Assembly: GCA_964640055.1 (NCBI GenBank)
Contig: CAZXFH010000001.1
Span: forward strand, 62,001 to 126,000
DNA: 64,000 bases
DNA from: CAZXFH01 sp964640055
GTDB taxonomy: Bacteria > Fidelibacterota > UBA2242 > JAFGTP01
Direction of reading: 5' to 3'
In this document: positions 47,501 through 55,441 of the stretch, in pieces
Numbering within the stretch: position 1 is the stretch's first letter
Layout: each line of letters starts with the position of its first letter
The notes under the pieces: generated by a model
What the model saw: only the letters and a program-made list of their open reading frames with translations
Database searches by the model: none
Told to the model about the DNA's origin: nothing
Made by a program: the position numbers and the translations under genes

Positions 47501-48419
47501 CGTCAACCTGAATGCGGTCTCCTGCCAGAGTTCCCTGGACAATGCCTTGATTGATTGCCCGCTCACGGAACTTCCCCATGTAAGTAAAATCATAGGCCAA
47601 TGCATCAAAACCATTTAGATTGAGCGTACCGTCCATTTCAATGAAATCTCGGGTATAAAATAATCCTTTTAACGTGGGAATTGCCTGCGCCAGGAAAATC
47701 TGTCCGCTATGCAGATTAATAAGCCCCTTAAAAGGCTCCGTAATTAGATGACCGGAGAACTGTAAGTCAATATTTGAATAATTTAATTGTCCCTGATGAA
47801 TCACGATACTATCCTTTAAAATAGAAAGATTTATTCCGGATGAATAAACGGGTTCTGAAAAATTATCGCTGGCAAAGGACGCCGTATCAGATAAAATATT
47901 AATAGAATCTTGGCCTAAAAAGAGGTCAGCATGAAGCAGATCAGTGTGTATTGATCTTGTGATTGAACCGTCATCGATATTCAGGGTCAGATCGCGGATA
48001 CCGATCTCCGGAACAGAAAAAGAGGCTGCATCCGCTTCACTTTTTAATAAGGATTTAAGCGTATCAATATCGCCTGGGTAGTCAATCTCGACGCCTTCGA
48101 TGTATAATCCGCTGATTTGTGGTTTACCACTTAAAAAAGATATAAAATCATAGCTGATTTCCATGGAATTCAGAGAAAAAACCGTGGTATTGTAAGGCGT
48201 GATTAATTTTAATTCCTTGAATTGAAGATGGTTAAACAAACTACCATTTAACTGGGCGGCCGTGAATCTTATTCCAATTCTGTTCTTCAGGATTCGATTT
48301 ATCAAGATTATCGCCGGCGCTTTCCAGTATTGGGTATGAAATAATAAAAAAGCACCTGTACTCGCTATAAAAAAAGCGAACAATAATATCCATAGCGATA
48401 TTTTTATCGATCGTCTCAT
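44508..48419 (-). CDS. tamB: TamB/DUF490-family translocation and lipid-transport protein
   Basis: A 1,303-residue AsmA-like/TamB protein. It has one N-terminal transmembrane anchor ('ISLWILLFAFFIASTGAFLL'), then a very long beta-rich stretch expected to form a hydrophobic groove across the periplasm. The C-terminal DUF490 domain (~950-1303) includes 'LRRGSFYYYGWEF'-type strands, 'VAVRLTGDLEKPVLQFESDQ' and 'YTQSDILRILSRTG'. In known systems TamB works with TamA and moves phospholipid towards the outer membrane; the overlap with the Omp85 gene supports this pairing. The promoter (separate entry) puts the start codon only 7 bases past the -10 box, with no ribosome site. Confidence 0.9.
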   Translation of the reverse strand: MRRSIKISLWILLFAFFIASTGAFLLFHTQYWKAPAIILINRILKNRIGIRFTAAQLNGSLFNHLQFKELKLITPYNTTVFSLNSMEISYDFISFLSGKPQISGLYIEGVEIDYPGDIDTLKSLLKSEADAASFSVPEIGIRDLTLNIDDGSITRSIHTDLLHADLFLGQDSINILSDTASFASDNFSEPVYSSGINLSILKDSIVIHQGQLNYSNIDLQFSGHLITEPFKGLINLHSGQIFLAQAIPTLKGLFYTRDFIEMDGTLNLNGFDALAYDFTYMGKFRERAINQGIVQGTLAGDRIQVDELGFRTNHETIRGQIWGSFKQGLAGELMVKQVDLQAWNILATSTKLNGELAFETQGGLSEFSGMDLAVNLQDGRFETMDFDRIKGQLTYDQGLVSIPDTFYCNLGASALKLIGEANLNTNQIDLKGYLQSGDVHIFSTFLKVDTLFGRLDAFVKATGDLQEPDLRGWIKGDQLGLPLVQFARSDIRFGVIQQGQERIGEILLAAEQGKVKFLEQPIPELTIDIRFEGDTTVIRSFNMSGENMRINASAEIVQDQTIIIDDFTAQVDNNLLRSYDVVKIEMEGDSLFLEQTKFTLNQGILEMQGQFDGRNVTETKINMRNVMLSPLNLFIPKAYHIEGVVNADLHYLYRHDKPQVSLTLGVREIQFQDQLFSQLHLKADYHDSVLTFEQAALREHTGGSLELSGALYHRFDFKDPVWEPVGQDSFHTSVRLRDFNLTTLNRYLRIPQQIDGFLSGSLSLNNYLNDLHGNFVLSVSEPIYDKLSGDTLFTQGSYQENKLILTDLFLKEGSDEYSGAGHLPLELDLAHGQFCFNQELPLNMRFMAHTKRLPFITRYNQEMEELSGDFDIALSVSGTMRNPIRNGNMNIKNGVIDISSLENLITGVEGSGIMSNNQLELVSLTGFMQPNQSAGELRSFPQKLNRIFRSLFTDAEKTQGAPNVHVEGTLDFTEFFNPGYNLTLKGDHIYLRTLLAEEEGVLDAELAVLGQDTIDIEGDVEVSEFVIRSEFTGKEDLIGAESSSDTHVRKNLHVIAPGNLYFRNSQLDCELEGEIWLIQNGQEPWRYSGDLNVRRGSFYYYGWEFTDLTGSIIFDPTEFNPQLDIQARLNLTSYVPANTSESISTEEEEIVAVRLTGDLEKPVLQFESDQYTQSDILRILSRTGTSGGMTLDESSISSGALNIFGSYFERQLERRISEISGLDEFQLRTQGDLFSNQQPGDWSILLGQKVSSNLYITYERNFSLVEPNQQVGLQYYLDRNTSLEGRIDENGLFHINYKIRHNY

Positions 48420-48426
48420 CCCGAGA

Positions 48427-48454
48427 AAATTACTTAAGACTTAATAATTGTCAA
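48427..48454 (-). promoter_or_regulatory. tamB promoter, apparently leaderless
   Basis: On the minus strand TTGACA (48454-48449), a 16-base spacer and TAATTT (48432-48427). The ATG at 48419 begins 7 bases beyond the -10 box and has no Shine-Dalgarno sequence. Confidence 0.5.
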
Positions 48455-48470
48455 AGGTTTAATAAACCTT
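48454..48470. promoter_or_regulatory. perfect 8+1+8 inverted repeat, possible operator
   Basis: AAGGTTTA-A-TAAACCTT lies between divergent tamB and hypF, touching the tamB -35 box and 43 bases upstream of the hypF -35 box. It lacks a T run, so it is not a terminator. Its placement suits a dimeric regulator acting on one or both genes. The regulator is unknown. Confidence 0.45.
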
Positions 48471-48512
48471 AAATATATATTGATGCTTTTATTCCGATCA
48501 GGTCCAATTCAC

Positions 48513-48541
48513 TTGATTGATTAATTACCATTCACTAATAT
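48513..48541 (+). promoter_or_regulatory. hyp operon promoter, apparently leaderless
   Basis: TTGATT (48513-48518), a 17-base spacer and TAATAT (48536-48541). ATG 48549 follows after 7 bases with no ribosome site, so hypF would be translated from a leaderless mRNA. Confidence 0.5.
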
Positions 48542-48548
48542 ACTGACG

Positions 48549-50888
48549 ATGTCAAGTACTGAAATACATCATAATATACATACTTATAAACTCGAAATCA
48601 GCGGAATAGTTCAGGGAGTTGGATTTCGTCCCTTTATCTACCGGTTGGCCCATCGATTTGAGCTTCGGGGTTATGTCTTCAACCATTCGAATGGAGTGAC
48701 CATAGAAGTTCAAGGAACGCCCCAAAATTACGGGAAATTTGTCAAACAATTAAAACACTCGCCCCCACCGAGAAGTAGTATCGATACAATCCAAATCAAA
48801 CCCATCAAGAGTAAGCGTAAATACAAAGGCTTCAGCATAAAGACTAGCGAAACAAGCCATGCTAAGCAGGTACCCGTATCGCCGGATTTGGATCTCTGTT
48901 CAGATTGCGCAGCTGAGCTCCTTAATCCCGGAGACCGACGCTATTTATATCCCTTTATCAACTGTACCAATTGTGGACCCCGCTTTACGATAATTAAAGA
49001 TATTCCCTATGACCGTAAAAACACAACCATGGTATCTTTTGCCATGTGCGACGACTGCCAGAAAGAATATCTCAATCCCCTAGACAGGCGCTTTCATGCC
49101 CAACCGAATGCCTGTCCGGTCTGTGGTCCTCAGACTGCCTTGTATGATCAAAAGAAACAACTTTTGCTAAAAGGGGGCCACTATTCAGATAATAAGAGAA
49201 TATTCGAAAAAGCAGCCGACCTGTTAGCCCGGGGACACATCTTGGCACTCAAAGGCATTGGTGGTTTCCATCTGGCCTGTGATGCCACCCAGGAGGGAGC
49301 GGTATCTGCACTGCGGCAGCGTAAGGTTCGTGAAGATAAACCCTTTGCGCTGATGTGTGCCGATACAGATCAAGTCCAGAAATTATGTCAAGTATCTTCA
49401 GCCGAAAGACAGCTGCTGGAAAGTCACCAGCATCCGATTGTACTCTTAAATAAAAAACCTGACAATCCGGTGGCTTTCGCAGTGGCGCCCCATAACCACT
49501 GTCTGGGGATTATGTTACCCTATTCCCCTATACATCACCTCTTGTTGTATTACTTTCCAAATCCACTGGTCATGACCAGTGGTAATACCAGTGATGAGCC
49601 GATCGCCTACCAAAACGAAATGGCTTTTCGTCAATTAAACGCCATTGCAGATTACTTTTTAATGCACAACCGGGATATCCACATTCGCTGCGATGATTCT
49701 GTGTACCGGATCTGGCGAAACCGTTCCTATCCTTTACGACGCTCACGAGGTTATGCCCCCGCCAGTATGATAACAGATTGGCATTTCAATAAACCAGTGC
49801 TCGCTACCGGGCCCGAGCAAAAAAATACTTTCGCCCTAGCAAAATCCAACCGGGTTTTTCTCAGCCATCACATTGGGGATATGGAAAACTATACTGTTTT
49901 AAAGGCCTATGAAACTAGTATTGAACATTACATGCATATCTTTGATGTTGTGCCCCAAATCATCGCTTATGACCAACATCCAGGTTATTTAAGTACGCAG
50001 CATGCCATAAAATATGCAGATCTCCATCACCTGCCCAAAGTGGCAGTTCAACACCATCATGCCCATGCTGTGGCCTGTATGGCGGAAAATAAAATTCAAC
50101 AACCCGTAATCGCCATAACCCTGGACGGTACCGGCATGGGACCGGACCATACGATCTGGGGTGGAGAAATTCTGCTGGCAGAGTACGCAAAATTTGAGCG
50201 ACTAGGCCATTTTCAACCGGTGCGCATGCCGGGGGGCAAAGCAGCTATCCTGCATCCCTGGCAGATGGCGGTCAGTTATTTATTAGAAGTGTATGGAGAT
50301 CAGCTAAATCAACTGGATCTCCCTTTCTTAAACGCACCCATCGAGAAAGGGCTCCTGGGTCTGGTGATAAAGATAGCAGATAAAGGCATTAACTCGCCTT
50401 TTACTTCAAGCTGTGGACGATTATTCGACGGCATAGCGGCGATCGCCGGTATCCGCAACTCAGTTAATTATGAGGGACAGGCCGCTGTTGAATTTGAGCA
50501 GTCTATTCAAAAATCGATCCGGGATGGATATAGTTTTTCATTGAAGGAAAGCCAAAATAGCTTTATTATCCAATGGGATGAAATGGTCAAAAAAGTGGTT
50601 AGAGATGTACAGAAAAATAAAAGTAAATCTTTTATCGCTGCGAAATTTCATAACGGTTTGGCCCGTATTCTGGTAAAAAGTGCGCTTAAGGCCCGGGAAC
50701 TAACCGGACTAAATCGAGTTGTCTTAAGTGGTGGTGTATTTATGAATATCTATCTGCTTGATCGGCTGTATCAATACTTAGAAGATGAAGGTTTCAAGGT
50801 CTTTACCCATCATCAAACGCCTACCAATGATGGTGGGATTGCGCTGGGACAAGCCCTGATCGCCAGTGCTCAATTAAAGGAAAATTAA
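48549..50888 (+). CDS. hypF: carbamoyltransferase HypF
   Basis: HypF uses carbamoyl phosphate and ATP to load HypE, supplying the cyanide ligands of the [NiFe] cofactor. The 779-residue protein has all modules. An acylphosphatase-like domain ('GIVQGVGFRPFIYRLA', residues 16-100) is followed by paired zinc knuckles ('CSDCAAELLNPGDRRY', 'CTNCGPRFTIIKDIPYDR', 'CDDCQKEY', 'ACPVCGP'). Next are a YrdC-like domain ('HILALKGIGGFHLACDA', 'VMTSGNTSDEPIA') and a Kae1-like domain ('VAVQHHHAHAVACMAEN', 'VVLSGGVFMN'). It opens the co-directional hypFCDEAB operon (gaps of 2-36 bases) upstream of a [NiFe] hydrogenase. No Shine-Dalgarno site is visible. Confidence 0.97.
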   Translation: MSSTEIHHNIHTYKLEISGIVQGVGFRPFIYRLAHRFELRGYVFNHSNGVTIEVQGTPQNYGKFVKQLKHSPPPRSSIDTIQIKPIKSKRKYKGFSIKTSETSHAKQVPVSPDLDLCSDCAAELLNPGDRRYLYPFINCTNCGPRFTIIKDIPYDRKNTTMVSFAMCDDCQKEYLNPLDRRFHAQPNACPVCGPQTALYDQKKQLLLKGGHYSDNKRIFEKAADLLARGHILALKGIGGFHLACDATQEGAVSALRQRKVREDKPFALMCADTDQVQKLCQVSSAERQLLESHQHPIVLLNKKPDNPVAFAVAPHNHCLGIMLPYSPIHHLLLYYFPNPLVMTSGNTSDEPIAYQNEMAFRQLNAIADYFLMHNRDIHIRCDDSVYRIWRNRSYPLRRSRGYAPASMITDWHFNKPVLATGPEQKNTFALAKSNRVFLSHHIGDMENYTVLKAYETSIEHYMHIFDVVPQIIAYDQHPGYLSTQHAIKYADLHHLPKVAVQHHHAHAVACMAENKIQQPVIAITLDGTGMGPDHTIWGGEILLAEYAKFERLGHFQPVRMPGGKAAILHPWQMAVSYLLEVYGDQLNQLDLPFLNAPIEKGLLGLVIKIADKGINSPFTSSCGRLFDGIAAIAGIRNSVNYEGQAAVEFEQSIQKSIRDGYSFSLKESQNSFIIQWDEMVKKVVRDVQKNKSKSFIAAKFHNGLARILVKSALKARELTGLNRVVLSGGVFMNIYLLDRLYQYLEDEGFKVFTHHQTPTNDGGIALGQALIASAQLKEN

Positions 50889-50906
50889 AATCGGAAAGAA
50901 TACCCT

Positions 50907-51149
50907 ATGTGTTTAGCCATACCAATGAAAATTATACGCATAAAAAATAATACGGCATACGCCGAAGTGGGCGGTGTAGAATATCAGGCCAATATCGATT
51001 TGCTCAAGGAGGTTGATATTGGTGATTATATCATTGTACATGCCGGCTTTGCAATAGAAAAATTGGATGAACAAACCGCCCAGGAAAGTTTGGACATCTG
51101 GAAAGAAATCGCCGCCTATGATACCGTTAAGATCAAAAAGGATACCTGA
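50907..51149 (+). CDS. hypC: hydrogenase assembly chaperone HypC
   Basis: HypC carries the Fe(CN)2CO unit between HypD and the hydrogenase large subunit. The 80-residue protein begins MCLAIPMKIIRI, with the essential Cys2 right after the start Met, and keeps the barrel motif 'AEVGGVEYQANIDLLKEVDI' followed by 'GDYIIVHAGFAIEKLDE'. Its length is typical. It sits 18 bases after hypF and 2 bases before hypD. Since only one HypC-type chaperone is visible here, it presumably serves the downstream hydrogenase. Confidence 0.97.
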   Translation: MCLAIPMKIIRIKNNTAYAEVGGVEYQANIDLLKEVDIGDYIIVHAGFAIEKLDEQTAQESLDIWKEIAAYDTVKIKKDT

Positions 51150-51151
51150 CA

Positions 51152-52240
51152 TTGGTAAAATATATTGATGAATACCGTAATCCCCAATTAGCTCAGGCTC
51201 TCACAAAAAAAATCCGTGCAATATCACTAAACACTCAGGCGAACCTGATGGAAGTATGTGGCGGACATACTTTTACCATTATGAAATATGGTATTAACCA
51301 GCTTTTCCCTAAAAAGCTGCGTTTAATCAGTGGACCGGGATGTCCGGTTTGTGTTACCAGCAATAAATTGATCGATTATGCGATTATTCTCGCCCGGCAA
51401 CCAGAGCTGATCATCACTACTTTCGGCGACCTGATCAGGGTTCCCGGATCCCGTTCCAGCCTGCAAACGGAAAAATCAAAAGGCAGTGATATTCGGATAT
51501 GTTATTCAGCCCTGGACGCCGTTGAAATAGCTGCAAAAAACCCGCGGAAGGAGATCGTTTTTTTAGGCATTGGTTTTGAAACCACGGCACCTACCGTTGC
51601 AGCCGCAATACTTGCAGCCCGGGCAAAAGGATTAACCAACTTCAGCGTACTTTCCACCCATAAAACCATGCCCCGGGCCATGCAAGCCCTTGTAGAGGCA
51701 GAAAACCTTGCCCTAGATGGTTTTATCTGTCCGGGACACGTATCCTCCATTACCGGTCTAGGTATCTATGAATTTATCGCTAGTGATTACCGGATCCCCT
51801 GCGTTGTCTCCGGTTTCGAGCCCTTGGATCTGCTCGAATCAATTTATATGTTAATGAAACAAATTCAGGAAAATCGTGCTCGTGTTGAAAATCAATACAA
51901 ACGCTGTGTGAGATATGAGGGTAATCCCAAAGCCAAGTCACTTATGGAAAAAGTTTTTCAGCCCACTGATATGGAATGGCGGGGATTGGGAATAATTCCC
52001 TCAAGCGGTCTGAAAATCCGCTCCTCATTTCAACAATATGACGCGTATGTTAGATTCGATATCAAAGTCCCCCCTGTTGAAGAAACACCGGGTTGTATCT
52101 GTGGCGATATTATGCGGGGCGTAAAAACCCCACGGGAGTGTAAGTTGTTCAGACGGATATGCACACCCCAGAACCCACAGGGAGCTTGTATGGTTAGTTC
52201 AGAAGGAACCTGCGCTACATTTTATCAATATCAACAATAA
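51152..52240 (+). CDS. hypD: hydrogenase maturation protein HypD
   Basis: HypD is the iron-sulfur scaffold on which Fe(CN)2CO is built. The 362-residue protein has 'MEVCGGHTFTIMKYG' near residue 33, 'LISGPGCPVCVTSN' near 61, 'FLGIGFETTAPTVA' near 136 and 'GFICPGHVSSITG' near 190. Its C-terminal cysteine set ('TPGCICGDIMRG', then 'CKLFRRICTPQNPQGACMVS') binds the [4Fe-4S] cluster. The start is TTG 51152: the typical HypD opening 'KYIDEYRNPQLA' follows, and no in-frame ATG or GTG lies closer. Spacing to hypC is 2 bases, implying coupled translation. Confidence 0.96.
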   Translation: MVKYIDEYRNPQLAQALTKKIRAISLNTQANLMEVCGGHTFTIMKYGINQLFPKKLRLISGPGCPVCVTSNKLIDYAIILARQPELIITTFGDLIRVPGSRSSLQTEKSKGSDIRICYSALDAVEIAAKNPRKEIVFLGIGFETTAPTVAAAILAARAKGLTNFSVLSTHKTMPRAMQALVEAENLALDGFICPGHVSSITGLGIYEFIASDYRIPCVVSGFEPLDLLESIYMLMKQIQENRARVENQYKRCVRYEGNPKAKSLMEKVFQPTDMEWRGLGIIPSSGLKIRSSFQQYDAYVRFDIKVPPVEETPGCICGDIMRGVKTPRECKLFRRICTPQNPQGACMVSSEGTCATFYQYQQ

Positions 52241-52255
52241 CATTCACTACTGATT

Positions 52256-53281
52256 ATGAATACCAATAATAACCAATTATCTAAAATTACTACCGCTCAT
52301 GGTAGTGGTGGGCAAGTCACCCATGATCTGATCAAGAATTTATTGCTACGCTATTTTAATAATGTGCCCTTAAGCCAATTAGCAGATAGCGCATTGTTGG
52401 GTAAAACCGAGGATGAATTGGTCTTCACTACCGATTCTCACGTGATCAGTCCCCTGTTTTTTCCGGGTGGAAATATTGGCAAATTAGCAGTTGCCGGTAC
52501 AGTAAATGACCTGGCAGTGATGGGTGCCACTCCCCGGTGGCTATCCTGCGGACTGATTATTGAAGAAGGCTTTGAACTACAACTATTGGAAAAAATAATC
52601 TGTTCCATGCAAGCAACTGCACACAAATCCGGCGTAAAAATTGTTACCGGGGACACCAAAGTGGTAGAACGGGGTGGGGCGGATGGCATCTATATTAATA
52701 CAGCGGGCATTGGTCTGCGTCCCGCACATATTAACTTATCGACTTCAAAAATCAGTCCGGGTGACAAAGTCATTATCAATGGTTTTATCGGTGATCACGA
52801 AGCGGCTATCTTACGTATCCGCGAAAATTTTAAGATTAAAATGGATCTTCAAAGTGATTGTACTGCGCTTGACTCCCTTATTTCACTGCTTTTAAAAAAT
52901 CTTTCAGAAATCAAAGTGATGCGAGATCCAACCCGCGGCGGATTGGCTACTACTCTGAACGAATTTACCGTTCAACAAAAATTTGGAATCTGTATTTATG
53001 AAAGCGATCTCCCCATTCGGGAGAGTGTCAAAGGGTTATGTGAACCACTCGGATTTGATCCGCTTTATATGGCCAACGAGGGTAAATTAGTGCTGATTAT
53101 TGCTGAAAGACAGGCCGAAGCAGCCCTGAAATTGATTAAAACCCACCCTCTCGGTAAAAATGCCGCCATAATCGGTGAGGTAGTCAGCGCCCCCGAAAGC
53201 AAGGTCTTGCTCCGAACTGCTCTGGGAACAGACCGAATCCTGGACATGCTCACCGGGGTCATGCTTCCCAGAATTTGCTAA
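52256..53281 (+). CDS. hypE: hydrogenase maturation protein HypE
   Basis: HypE dehydrates the carbamoyl group received from HypF to a thiocyanate on its last cysteine. The 341-residue protein has the PurM-like ATP-binding stretch 'ITTAHGSGGQVTHDLI' at the start, 'GNIGKLAVAGTVNDLAVMG' near 72, 'KIVTGDTKVVERGG' near 127 and 'MRDPTRGGLATTLNEF' near 222. It ends exactly in 'LPRIC', the conserved tail with the modified terminal Cys. It is the fourth gene in the hyp operon. Everything expected for a working HypE is present. Confidence 0.97.
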   Translation: MNTNNNQLSKITTAHGSGGQVTHDLIKNLLLRYFNNVPLSQLADSALLGKTEDELVFTTDSHVISPLFFPGGNIGKLAVAGTVNDLAVMGATPRWLSCGLIIEEGFELQLLEKIICSMQATAHKSGVKIVTGDTKVVERGGADGIYINTAGIGLRPAHINLSTSKISPGDKVIINGFIGDHEAAILRIRENFKIKMDLQSDCTALDSLISLLLKNLSEIKVMRDPTRGGLATTLNEFTVQQKFGICIYESDLPIRESVKGLCEPLGFDPLYMANEGKLVLIIAERQAEAALKLIKTHPLGKNAAIIGEVVSAPESKVLLRTALGTDRILDMLTGVMLPRIC

Positions 53282-53312
53282 TCACGTTCATCATTGAGAA
53301 TAGACACTAAAC

Positions 53313-53663
53313 ATGCATGAATTCAGCATTGCTCAAAATATCATTACAATCGTAGAAGAGGAGCTCTCAAAGCAAAAAGAAATGAAACCGGTCCGCAAAA
53401 TATTTTTCCATACGGGACGCCTTAATGCCGTTATTCCGGAAACGCTACGCTTTGGGTTTGATATTCAAAAACGTGAAAAACCCTTATTATCCAAAGCAAC
53501 CCTTGAGATCGATGAAATTCCCATAAAAATAAAATGCCGCGAATGCGGCCAGGTAACTGAGCTTGATGAGCCCGCCTTCCTATGCCCCGCATGTGGATCA
53601 CAACAGATAAAGGTAATTTCGGGCAAACATATGACCATAGATAGCATCGAATTAGAATCATAA
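53313..53663 (+). CDS. hypA: nickel metallochaperone HypA
   Basis: HypA delivers nickel to the hydrogenase large subunit with HypB. The 116-residue protein starts MHEFSIAQNI, with the Ni-binding His2 and Glu3, and has the structural zinc site 'CRECGQVTELDEPAFLCPAC' near residue 73 (two CxxC pairs). Length matches the family. It lies 31 bases after hypE and 36 before hypB. The same cell could use it for urease, but no urease genes are visible. Confidence 0.96.
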   Translation: MHEFSIAQNIITIVEEELSKQKEMKPVRKIFFHTGRLNAVIPETLRFGFDIQKREKPLLSKATLEIDEIPIKIKCRECGQVTELDEPAFLCPACGSQQIKVISGKHMTIDSIELES

Positions 53664-53699
53664 ATCTCATTTTTTTAATTCATGAATAGTGGAGGATCA

Positions 53700-54356
53700 A
53701 TGAAAGTCAAAATAATTCGAAATGTACTGGAAGCCAATGAGAAACTGGCTAACACCATCCGGGAAAGTACCAACCAATCTAAAACACTGGTTATAAATAT
53801 GATGAGTTCTCCGGGTTCCGGCAAAACCAGTATTATCGAAAAGATAATCCCCCTGCTTAAGGAAAAAGGCCTTAAAACCGGTGTAATTGAAGGCGATATT
53901 ACCACGACCCGTGACGCCGATCGGATAGCTACCCTGGACATTCCCATTAGTCAGATCAATACGGATCAATTTGGCGGTGATTGCCATCTTGGCGCTGAGG
54001 TAATCAAACCGGCATTGGATAATTTTAATTTGAACACATTGGATTTGGTGATTATCGAAAATGTAGGCAACTTGGTATGTCCGGCAGAATTTGATACTGG
54101 TGCGGATTACAATGCGGTTATTCTTAGCTTACCAGAAGGGGAAGACAAACCCTTGAAATATCCCTTGATGTTTCGGGAATGCCAGTTAGCCTTGATCAAT
54201 AAAAATGATCTGAGCCCTTATTTGGATGTCGACACTCGTAAAATGAAAGAGAATATGCTTCAAATCAATCCACAGTTGGAAACCATATATACCTCGGTAA
54301 AGAGCGGGGAGGGGTTTAACAGTTTAAGAGAATGGATCATCAGCAGACTTAAGTAG
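53700..54356 (+). CDS. hypB: hydrogenase nickel-incorporation GTPase HypB
   Basis: HypB is the GTPase that drives nickel insertion. The 218-residue protein has the P-loop 'MSSPGSGKTSIIEKI', 'VIEGDITTTRDADRI' near 62, the Zn/Ni site region 'GGDCHLGAEVIKP' and 'VIIENVGNLVCPAEFDTG' near 117, plus the G4 motif 'INKNDLSPY'. I start it at ATG 53700, which has GGAGG six bases upstream. An in-frame ATG at 53682 would add six residues with no ribosome site. The N-terminal CXXCGC or His-rich metal-storage extension seen in some HypB proteins is absent. It is the last gene of the hyp operon. Confidence 0.95.
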   Translation: MKVKIIRNVLEANEKLANTIRESTNQSKTLVINMMSSPGSGKTSIIEKIIPLLKEKGLKTGVIEGDITTTRDADRIATLDIPISQINTDQFGGDCHLGAEVIKPALDNFNLNTLDLVIIENVGNLVCPAEFDTGADYNAVILSLPEGEDKPLKYPLMFRECQLALINKNDLSPYLDVDTRKMKENMLQINPQLETIYTSVKSGEGFNSLREWIISRLK

Positions 54357-54417
54357 TAAATTTACCCGGAAAATTATCCTTTTTTCTAACCGGAAAAATC
54401 TATTAAATTTTAGTGAC

Positions 54418-54446
54418 TTGAAAACAGATATAAATCATATTAATTG
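54418..54446 (+). promoter_or_regulatory. possible promoter before the receiver/ACT genes
   Basis: TTGAAA (54418-54423), a 17-base spacer and TAATTG (54441-54446), 59 bases before ATG 54506. The match is modest. If real, the signalling block has its own promoter apart from hypFCDEAB. Confidence 0.3.
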
Positions 54447-54505
54447 AATCTCAATCTAGCAAATCACATGGCTCACATCCGAAACCAACAAGGAGCAGTT
54501 TATCA

Positions 54506-54916
54506 ATGTCCCAGAAAATCCTTATTATCGATGATGATGTAGATCTGGTTGAAGTAATCCGACTGACTCTAGAAAGCCATGGATTACAAGTAATCGATGC
54601 CCAGGACGGTGCCACAGGCCTAACAATGATCAAGAAAGAAAGACCGGATTTGATTATTCTGGATGTGATGATGGAAACTGTATATGAAGGATTTGAGCTG
54701 GCCCAACAAATCCGGGCAACTAAAGCAATTGCCGATATCCCGATTGTTATGCTGACGGCCGTTAGTCAGGAAACGGGTTTTAAATATGACAAAGAAGAGG
54801 GAATCCTACCGGTTGACGAATTTATCGAAAAGCCGGTTATGCCCGAACATTTAACCCAAATTGTAAAAAAATACACCACATTCAAAAAGAGCAAATCAAC
54901 CTATGCAAAAAAGTGA
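54506..54916 (+). CDS. stand-alone response-regulator receiver (CheY-like)
   Basis: A 136-residue single-domain receiver. Acidic pocket 'ILIIDDDVDLVEV' near residue 5, phospho-acceptor Asp in 'RPDLIILDVMMETVYEG' near 55, Thr in 'IPIVMLTAVSQETG' near 84 and conserved Lys in 'EFIEKPVMPEHL' near 112 are all present, so it can be phosphorylated. No output domain is attached, so it may act by protein contact. An AAGGAG ribosome site is present. It overlaps the ACT gene by 14 bases, so the two products are probably made together. Confidence 0.9.
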   Translation: MSQKILIIDDDVDLVEVIRLTLESHGLQVIDAQDGATGLTMIKKERPDLIILDVMMETVYEGFELAQQIRATKAIADIPIVMLTAVSQETGFKYDKEEGILPVDEFIEKPVMPEHLTQIVKKYTTFKKSKSTYAKK

Positions 54917-55388
54917 ACGCATTCCAATCGGAGGTATTATAGAAAGTCGGGACCTGGTTATGGTTGCCGTTCACTCTGCCCCAAACCAACCCGGTGTGGC
55001 CGGTAAAGTACTTAATCTGATGGGTAAAAACGGTGTCAATGTGGAGTTTGTCACCGAGAGCAGTAACATTGAAAATTGTGCCGATATATCCTTCTGTTTC
55101 AGATCTTCACAAAAACAAAAGGTGGAGGCTTTTTTTCAAAGACTGCGTACCCTGGTCAATGCCCAGGGTGAGAAATGGATTGATCAGGTGGGTATTGTCA
55201 GTATTTATGGACCCCATTTCAGAGAAAAGCCCGCTATTGCCGGCAAAATGTGTAGTGCGCTAGGTACTGCTAACATCAATATCCTGGGGATATCAACCAG
55301 TATATCTACGGTCAGCTGTGTAATAAAAGATGATAAAATACCCCTTGCCAGGGAAGCAATTCTTACGCAATTTAAATTGCCACAATAA
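54903..55388 (+). CDS. stand-alone tandem ACT-domain protein (aspartokinase regulatory-like)
   Basis: This 161-residue protein looks like the regulatory end of aspartate kinase without the kinase. ACT 1 includes 'PGVAGKVLNLMGKNGVNVEF' near residue 29. ACT 2 includes 'PAIAGKMCSALGTANINILG' near 116, then 'ISTSISTVSCVIKDD', the signature strand of aspartokinase ACT pairs. Such a module would bind an amino acid at a dimer interface. It is encoded overlapping a receiver gene and not near any amino-acid biosynthesis gene. The partner and ligand are unknown; a kinase missing from this window is possible. Confidence 0.75.
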   Translation: MQKSERIPIGGIIESRDLVMVAVHSAPNQPGVAGKVLNLMGKNGVNVEFVTESSNIENCADISFCFRSSQKQKVEAFFQRLRTLVNAQGEKWIDQVGIVSIYGPHFREKPAIAGKMCSALGTANINILGISTSISTVSCVIKDDKIPLAREAILTQFKLPQ

Positions 55389-55441
55389 ATCCGCTATTAA
55401 TTTATAATCAATGTAAAATCCAGTAATAAGTATCCTCATTT

